Source: Vicinamibacteria bacterium | GTDB lineage: Bacteria; Acidobacteriota; Vicinamibacteria; Vicinamibacterales; UBA8438 | NCBI GenBank assembly: GCA_022820825.1 | Contig: JAJEEU010000101.1 | Span: 1-38,681, forward strand | Direction of reading: 5' to 3' | Length of the DNA: 38,681 bases | Part shown: positions 34,081 through 38,681 of the stretch, piece by piece | How positions within the stretch are numbered: position 1 is the stretch's first letter | How the letters are laid out: the number at the start of each line of letters is the position of its first letter | Translations under genes and position numbers: made by a program | The notes under the pieces: model-generated | What the model was told of the DNA's origin: nothing | What the model saw: the letters and a program-made list of their open reading frames with translations, nothing else | Databases searched by the model: none

Positions 34081-35064
34081 ATGCTGTTCCAGGGCCAGAC
34101 ACTCGGCAAGTACAAAATCGTCTCGACGCTCGGCAGCGGCGGCTTCGGCGCGGTGTATCTCGCGCGGGACACCTGGATCGACAAGGACGTCGCGATCAAG
34201 GTGCCGCACCGGCAGAATCTCAACTTCGCCGAGTTGCTTCAGGAACCCCGCCTGCTCGCGGCTCTGGATCACCCGAACATCGTGTCGATCACCACCGCCG
34301 AGAAGCAGGAGAACGTCTTCTTCATAGTGATGGAGTACGTCGAGGGCGATACCCTCGAGAACGTGATAGCCGGCAACGCGCTCGACACGCCGCGGATGCT
34401 CGCCTATTCCACGCAGGTGTGCGGCGCCATCCGGCACGCGCACGATCAGGGCGTGATCCACCGCGACCTGCGCCCGCCCAACATGCTCATCTCCAGAACG
34501 GGCGTGCTGAAGGTGGCCGACTTCGGCGTATCCCGCTTCCTGGAGCTGGCCGCCCGCGGCACGACGGTCATCGGCAGCCCGCCGTACATGGCGCCCGAGC
34601 AGTTCGAAGGCAAGGCCGTATTCGCCTCCGACATCTACTCGCTCGGCGTCACGATGTATCAGATGCTCACCGGCGTGCTGCCGTACAAGTCGCCGACGCC
34701 CAGCGACCTGGAACGGCTTATGCGGCAGGACCTGGTGCAGCCGCCCCGCACCCGCAACCCCGCGATCCCGCCGGCGTTGAACGACGTCGTCATGAAGGCG
34801 ATGGCGCCCGACATTGCCAACCGCTTCCAGAGCGCGCAGGAGCTGCACGACGAGCTGCGCGCGGCGGGCGGGGACTCCCCCGCGGCGGAGTCCCCGAGCC
34901 ACGCGGAGCCGCCGGCGGGCAGTGCTCAGGCAAGCGCCAGGAATGCCGGCGACACTCCGCAGAACGTCGTGCGACCACCCTCCACGGCGCCGTTCTGCTG
35001 GCACTGCCACAAACCGCTGCACGCGCGCGCCGGCCGCTGCCCGTTTTGCGGCGAGGCGCAGTGA
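34081..35064 (+). CDS. Ser/Thr protein kinase with C-terminal zinc ribbon
   Basis: A 327-residue cytoplasmic Hanks-type kinase that appears catalytically competent. The glycine loop is GSGGFG (18-23), the ATP lysine is K40 in VAIKV, the catalytic loop is HRDLRPPN (H127, D129), DFG is at 147-149, and the activation segment ends GSPPYMAPEQ. Arginine replaces the usual lysine of HRDLKPxN. After the kinase domain (about 1-262) comes a short disordered alanine/proline-rich region, then a zinc ribbon with CxxC pairs at 306/309 and 320/323. Unlike many bacterial kinases it has no transmembrane helix or sensor domain. Its substrate is unknown. It sits alone between rsmE and ilvE. Confidence 0.92.
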   Translation: MLFQGQTLGKYKIVSTLGSGGFGAVYLARDTWIDKDVAIKVPHRQNLNFAELLQEPRLLAALDHPNIVSITTAEKQENVFFIVMEYVEGDTLENVIAGNALDTPRMLAYSTQVCGAIRHAHDQGVIHRDLRPPNMLISRTGVLKVADFGVSRFLELAARGTTVIGSPPYMAPEQFEGKAVFASDIYSLGVTMYQMLTGVLPYKSPTPSDLERLMRQDLVQPPRTRNPAIPPALNDVVMKAMAPDIANRFQSAQELHDELRAAGGDSPAAESPSHAEPPAGSAQASARNAGDTPQNVVRPPSTAPFCWHCHKPLHARAGRCPFCGEAQ

Positions 35065-35100
35065 TGCTACACTGTAAATCGTCGTAAGGTGCTCACCTTA
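35046..35100 (+). promoter_or_regulatory. Putative promoter and leader hairpin of ilvE
   Basis: TTGCGG (35046-35051) and TACACT (35068-35073) are 16 bases apart, overlapping the end of the kinase gene. The expected leader then contains the inverted repeat TAAGGTG-CT-CACCTTA (35085-35100), 23 bases before the ilvE ATG. No good ribosome site is adjacent to that ATG. The repeat may be an operator or an RNA stem. Confidence 0.4.
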
Positions 35101-35123
35101 AGGCACTTCGTGGTCTATCAACG

Positions 35124-36092
35124 ATGAGTTTCGGAAGCGGCCGCATCTGGATGAACGGCACGTTCGTGGACTGGGCCGACGCCAAGATCCACGTCGGATC
35201 GCACGTGGTCCACTACGGGAGCGGCGTGTTCGAGGGAGCCCGCTGCTACGACACTCCCAAGGGCGCGGCCTGTTTCCGGCTCAGCCCGCATGTCCGCCGG
35301 CTGTACGACTCGGCCAAGATCTACCGCATGGAATGCCCCTACGGGCAGGACGAGCTCGAGAGCGCCGTACTCGAGACCATCCGGATCAACGGCTACAACG
35401 CGTGCTACATCCGCCCGCTCATGTACCGCGGCTACGCCACGTTGGGCGTCAACCCGTTCTCCTGTCCGGTCGACGTGGCGATCCTGGTATGGGAATGGGG
35501 CGCCTACCTGGGCGAGGACTCCATAGAGAACGGCGTGGACGTGCAGGTCAGCTCCTGGGGCCGCGGGGCCCCCAACCGCTTTCCGTCGATCTCGAAGGCT
35601 ACCGCCAACTACGCGAATTCCCAGTTGATCAAGATGGAGTCGGTGATCCACGACTACGCCGAGGGAATCGCGCTCGACCCGCTGGGATTCATCAGCGAGG
35701 GCAGCGGCCAGAACATCTTTCTCGTGCGCGACGGCGTGATTACCACCCCGCCGATCGCGGCCGCGACGCTTCCCGGCATCACGCGCGACGTCGTGCTCAC
35801 CATCGCCAACGATCTCGGGCTGACCGTGCGCGAGGAGCTGCAGCCGCGCGAGGCGCTCTACATCGCGGACGAGGTCTTCTTCACCGGCACGGCGGCCGAG
35901 ATCACGCCGATCCGCTCGGTGGACCGCATCGACGTCGGCAACGGGCGGCGCGGTCCGATCACCGCCGCCATCCAGCAGCGGTTCTACGACATCATCAACG
36001 GGCGGGCGCCCGACACCCACGGCTGGCTCACGTACGTCTACCCGGAATCCGAACGCAGCGCGGCCGCCGAGGCGGCGGCCGGGGCACGCTAA
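35124..36092 (+). CDS. ilvE: Branched-chain amino-acid aminotransferase
   Basis: PLP enzyme of fold type IV that performs the last step of leucine, isoleucine and valine synthesis (or the first of their breakdown). The 322-residue protein opens with [20 protein letters not shown] and has [30 protein letters not shown], the catalytic lysine K158 in [13 protein letters not shown], and cofactor-binding segments [18 protein letters not shown] and [16 protein letters not shown]. The residues around the substrate phosphate pocket (TLPGITRD) are normal for IlvE. ATG 35124 begins the homology. The short C-terminal alanine-rich tail is low complexity. Other branched-chain genes are not nearby. Confidence 0.95.
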   Translation: MSFGSGRIWMNGTFVDWADAKIHVGSHVVHYGSGVFEGARCYDTPKGAACFRLSPHVRRLYDSAKIYRMECPYGQDELESAVLETIRINGYNACYIRPLMYRGYATLGVNPFSCPVDVAILVWEWGAYLGEDSIENGVDVQVSSWGRGAPNRFPSISKATANYANSQLIKMESVIHDYAEGIALDPLGFISEGSGQNIFLVRDGVITTPPIAAATLPGITRDVVLTIANDLGLTVREELQPREALYIADEVFFTGTAAEITPIRSVDRIDVGNGRRGPITAAIQQRFYDIINGRAPDTHGWLTYVYPESERSAAAEAAAGAR

Positions 36093-36122
36093 GCCCGGCA
36101 CGGGCTGCCAGAAGCGCCGGCA

Positions 36123-36593
36123 ATGGCCGATGCGTACGCGGCGGGACTCGCCATGCTCGCGCGCCGCGAGCTCTCCACGGCACAGGTGCGGCAGCGGCTG
36201 GCGCGCAAGGGTTTCGGCCCGGATCAGGTCGACGGCGCGGTGGAACGCCTGCAGCGGGCGGGCGCCCTCGACGACGAGCGGACCGCGCGGCTGCTCGCCC
36301 GGCGCTCCGCGCAGATCCGCATGCACGGCCGCCTGCGGGCAATCCGCGAGCTGCAGGGCCGCGGGATCGGCCCCGACCTGGCGCGCCGCGCGGTCGACGC
36401 CGTGTACGACGAGCTCGACGAGCAGGCGCTGCTGGAGCAGGTGCTCGTCCGGCGCCTGGACGGGCCGCTGGACAACCGCGGCGCGCTGCGCCGCATGTAC
36501 CAGCAACTGGTCCGCCAGGGATTCGACTCCGCGGCCGTGCTGGCCGCGCTGCGGCGGCACGGCGCGCCCGGAGCGGCCGACGGCGCCGAATGA
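36123..36593 (+). CDS. recX: Regulatory protein RecX
   Basis: Binds and modulates RecA filaments. The 156-residue protein is built of three-helix repeats typical of RecX: AGLAMLARRELSTAQVRQRL, then ARKGFGPDQVDGAVERLQRA with GALDDERTARLLARR, then a second and third repeat (GRLRAIRELQGRGIGPDLAR, and RMYQQLVRQGFDSAAVLAAL). ATG 36123 starts the first repeat. It lies 30 bases after ilvE and 36 before alaS. recA, its usual neighbour, is not in the window. The arrangement recX-alaS is common in bacteria, often as recA-recX-alaS. Confidence 0.92.
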   Translation: MADAYAAGLAMLARRELSTAQVRQRLARKGFGPDQVDGAVERLQRAGALDDERTARLLARRSAQIRMHGRLRAIRELQGRGIGPDLARRAVDAVYDELDEQALLEQVLVRRLDGPLDNRGALRRMYQQLVRQGFDSAAVLAALRRHGAPGAADGAE

Positions 36594-36629
36594 CGGGCCT
36601 GTCGGGGGCTGTGAAAGAATAGGCAGGCG

Positions 36630-38681
36630 ATGACTTCGGGCGAAATCAGACGCGGTTTTCTGGCGTTCTTCGAAGCGCGGGGACACCGCGTGGTTGCCAG
36701 CTCGCCGCTCGTGCCGGCCGACGATCCGACGCTGCTGTTCACGAACGCCGGCATGAACCAGTTCAAGGACCTGTTCCTCGGCCGCGAGTCACGCGACTAC
36801 AGGCGAGCCGCGACGTCGCAGAAATGCATGCGCGTCAGCGGCAAGCACAACGACCTGGAGAACGTGGGCCCTTCGCTGCGCCACCACACGTTCTTCGAAA
36901 TGCTCGGCAACTTCTCGTTCGGCGACTACTTCAAGGCCGATGCCATCCCCTTCGCGTGGGAGCTGCTGACCGGCGCCTGGAGCCTTCCGGCCGAGCGGCT
37001 CTACGCCACCGTGTTCAAGGGCGAGGGCGGTGTGCCGCGCGACGACGAGGCGTACGCCGTCTGGCGGCGGCTGGTGCCGCCGGAACGCATTGCGGAGCTG
37101 GGAGCCGCGGAGAACTTCTGGGCCATGGGCGACACCGGGCCGTGCGGCCGCTGCTCGGAGATCCACTACCACCGCGGCGACCACCTGCCGTGCTCCGCGC
37201 CCACGTGCCGCGGCATCGATTGCGACTGCGACCGCTACGTCGAAATCTGGAACAACGTCTTCATGGAGTTCGAGCGGCAGGCCGACGGGTCGCTGGCGCC
37301 GCTGCCGGCCCCCTCCATCGATACCGGCATGGGCTTGGAGCGCATCGTCGCGGTGTTGCAGGACAAGCTGTCCAACTACGACACGGACCTCTTCACGCCC
37401 CTGTTGTCTGCCGTCGCCGCCCGGGCGGGCACGGAGTACGGACCGCTGGCGGGCCGGCCGTCGAACGACACCAGCGACGTCTCGCTGCGTGTCATCGCCG
37501 ACCACCTGCGCGCCATGACGTTCCTGATCGCCGACGGCGTGGTCCCCTCCAACGAATGGCGGGGCTACGTGCTGCGCAAGATCATGCGGCGGGCGATGCG
37601 GCACGGCAAGAAGCTCGGCCTGACCGAGCCGTTCCTGCACGAGCTGGCCGGCGTGGTGGTCGGCGAGATGGAAGGCGCGTATCCGGAGCTGGATGCCAAC
37701 CGCGACGTCATTACCTCGGTCGTGCGCCGCGAGGAGGAGCAGTTCGACCGGGTGCTGCGCGACGGCCTGCCCCGCCTGGAGGCGGTGCTCGCCGACGCGG
37801 AAACCGGCTCGCGGGTGATCCCCGGCGACGCCGCGTTCCGGCTGTACGACACCTACGGCGTGCCGCTCGACTTCATCGAGGACCTGGCGCAATCGAGGGG
37901 AGTCGGGGTCGATCGGGACGCATTCGAGCAGGCGCTGGAGGCGCAGCGCGCCCGTGCCCGCGCCGGGGCCGCGTTCGGTGACGGGCCGGACGCGGAAATC
38001 GCGGTGAGCGCCGGGCCGTACTTGCTCACCGCAAAGGGTGAGCCGCAATTCGGAGAGCAGCCGTTCGTCGGCTACGAGTCGACGAGCAGGCAAACCCGGG
38101 TGACCCATCTCTTCCGGCGAGAGGCGGGCGGCGGGGCGCTGACCGGAACCGACGTGCTGGCCGCGGGACAGTCGGGGTATGTCGTCCTGGGCGAGACGCC
38201 GTTCTACCTGGAGGCCGGCGGCCAGGTTTCGGACACCGGCCGGCTGGTCTCCGGCGACGGCGACGGCGCCGTCGAGGACATGGTGCGCCTGAAGCCGGAC
38301 TGGCCGCGCATGCACGTCACGGCGGTCCGCGAGGGCGCACTGCAACTCGGCGACGAGGTAACCGCCGCGGTGGACGCCGCGCGCCGCGACGACATTCGCC
38401 GCAACCATACGGCGACGCACCTGCTGCACGCGGCGCTGCGGGCCGTGGTCGGCACGCATGTGCGGCAGGCCGGATCGCTGGTGGCGCCGGACCGGCTGCG
38501 CTTCGACATCACCCACCACGAGCCCGTCACCCCCGACCAGCTCCGCGAGGTCGAGCGTCTCGTCAACAGCCACGTGTTCGGCAACCAGGCGGTGCAGACC
38601 GAGGAGCGGTCCACCGAGGAGGCGATTGCCGCCGGCGCGATGGCGCTGTTCGGCGAGAAGTACGGCGAGCGCGTGCGGGTG
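36630..38681 (+). CDS. alaS: Alanyl-tRNA synthetase (3' end beyond window)
   Basis: Charges tRNA-Ala and edits mischarged serine or glycine. The 684 codons seen start with MTSGEIRRGFLAFFEARGHR and VPADDPTLLFTNAGMNQFKD. The class II motif region is FFEMLGNFSFGDYFKADAIP, with FWAMGDTGPCGRCSEIHY and DTGMGLERIVAVLQ. The tRNA-recognition region has SNEWRGYVLRKIMRRAMRHG. The editing domain has FYLEAGGQVSDTGRL and the zinc-binding RNHTATHLLHAALR; the second editing ligands and the C-Ala domain lie beyond the window. ATG 36630 follows a GAAAGAATAGGCAGGCG stretch with AGG 6-9 bases upstream. No frameshift is seen in the visible part. Confidence 0.97.
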   Translation, partial: MTSGEIRRGFLAFFEARGHRVVASSPLVPADDPTLLFTNAGMNQFKDLFLGRESRDYRRAATSQKCMRVSGKHNDLENVGPSLRHHTFFEMLGNFSFGDYFKADAIPFAWELLTGAWSLPAERLYATVFKGEGGVPRDDEAYAVWRRLVPPERIAELGAAENFWAMGDTGPCGRCSEIHYHRGDHLPCSAPTCRGIDCDCDRYVEIWNNVFMEFERQADGSLAPLPAPSIDTGMGLERIVAVLQDKLSNYDTDLFTPLLSAVAARAGTEYGPLAGRPSNDTSDVSLRVIADHLRAMTFLIADGVVPSNEWRGYVLRKIMRRAMRHGKKLGLTEPFLHELAGVVVGEMEGAYPELDANRDVITSVVRREEEQFDRVLRDGLPRLEAVLADAETGSRVIPGDAAFRLYDTYGVPLDFIEDLAQSRGVGVDRDAFEQALEAQRARARAGAAFGDGPDAEIAVSAGPYLLTAKGEPQFGEQPFVGYESTSRQTRVTHLFRREAGGGALTGTDVLAAGQSGYVVLGETPFYLEAGGQVSDTGRLVSGDGDGAVEDMVRLKPDWPRMHVTAVREGALQLGDEVTAAVDAARRDDIRRNHTATHLLHAALRAVVGTHVRQAGSLVAPDRLRFDITHHEPVTPDQLREVERLVNSHVFGNQAVQTEERSTEEAIAAGAMALFGEKYGERVRV

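Overview
The window is a high-GC, gene-dense chromosomal segment from a Gram-negative type bacterium. The gene content suggests an Acidobacteriota genome of the Vicinamibacteria or Solibacteres kind. The evidence is a secreted PQQ-type beta-propeller protein next to a DUF6152-like protein and two members of an expanded secreted family, an RND pump, bshC, DUF1844, and PEGA-domain and Hanks-type kinase proteins. The taxonomic call is an inference from gene families; no rRNA is present.

Layout. (1) 1-141: right end of an IS5-like insertion sequence, abutting an RND adaptor gene whose start looks removed. (2) 151-4541 (+): RND adaptor and inner-membrane pump. (3) 4601-11052 (-): a GPP34-cytochrome P450 fusion with its own promoter-like sequence, preceded by a four-gene secreted-protein operon (two paralogous exported proteins, a DUF6152-like protein and a PQQ-type beta-propeller protein). 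(4) 11161-11345 (-): tRNA-Cys and tRNA-Gly, then yraN, which is flanked by two copies of a 60-bp palindromic repeat. (5) 12032-13324 (+): rmuC. (6) 13328-17236 (-): DUF1844, a PhnP-like metallo-hydrolase, ribF, a small unknown protein and cysS, all closely packed. (7) 17248/17266-18093 (+): mazG, divergent from DUF1844. (8) 18106-26901 (-): a PEGA-domain pseudokinase translationally coupled to carA, then carB and comEC. (9) 26902-27143: a divergent intergenic region packed with four adjacent perfect hairpins. (10) 27144-34034 (+): bshC, xdhC-like, hrcA, grpE, dnaJ, prmA-like and rsmE in tight series. (11) 34081-38681 (+): Ser/Thr kinase with zinc ribbon, ilvE, recX, and alaS (cut by the window edge).

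Most of the window is housekeeping: pyrimidine/arginine precursor synthesis, flavin synthesis, aminoacyl-tRNA synthetases, chaperones, rRNA and ribosomal-protein methylation, DNA repair and uptake, NTP sanitation. The unusual elements are the GPP34-P450 fusion, the pseudokinase coupled to carAB, the hairpin array before bshC, the paired palindromes around yraN, and the IS-truncated efflux adaptor. No CRISPR array, phage gene cluster or classical defence system is visible. Every intergenic stretch is shorter than 300 bases.
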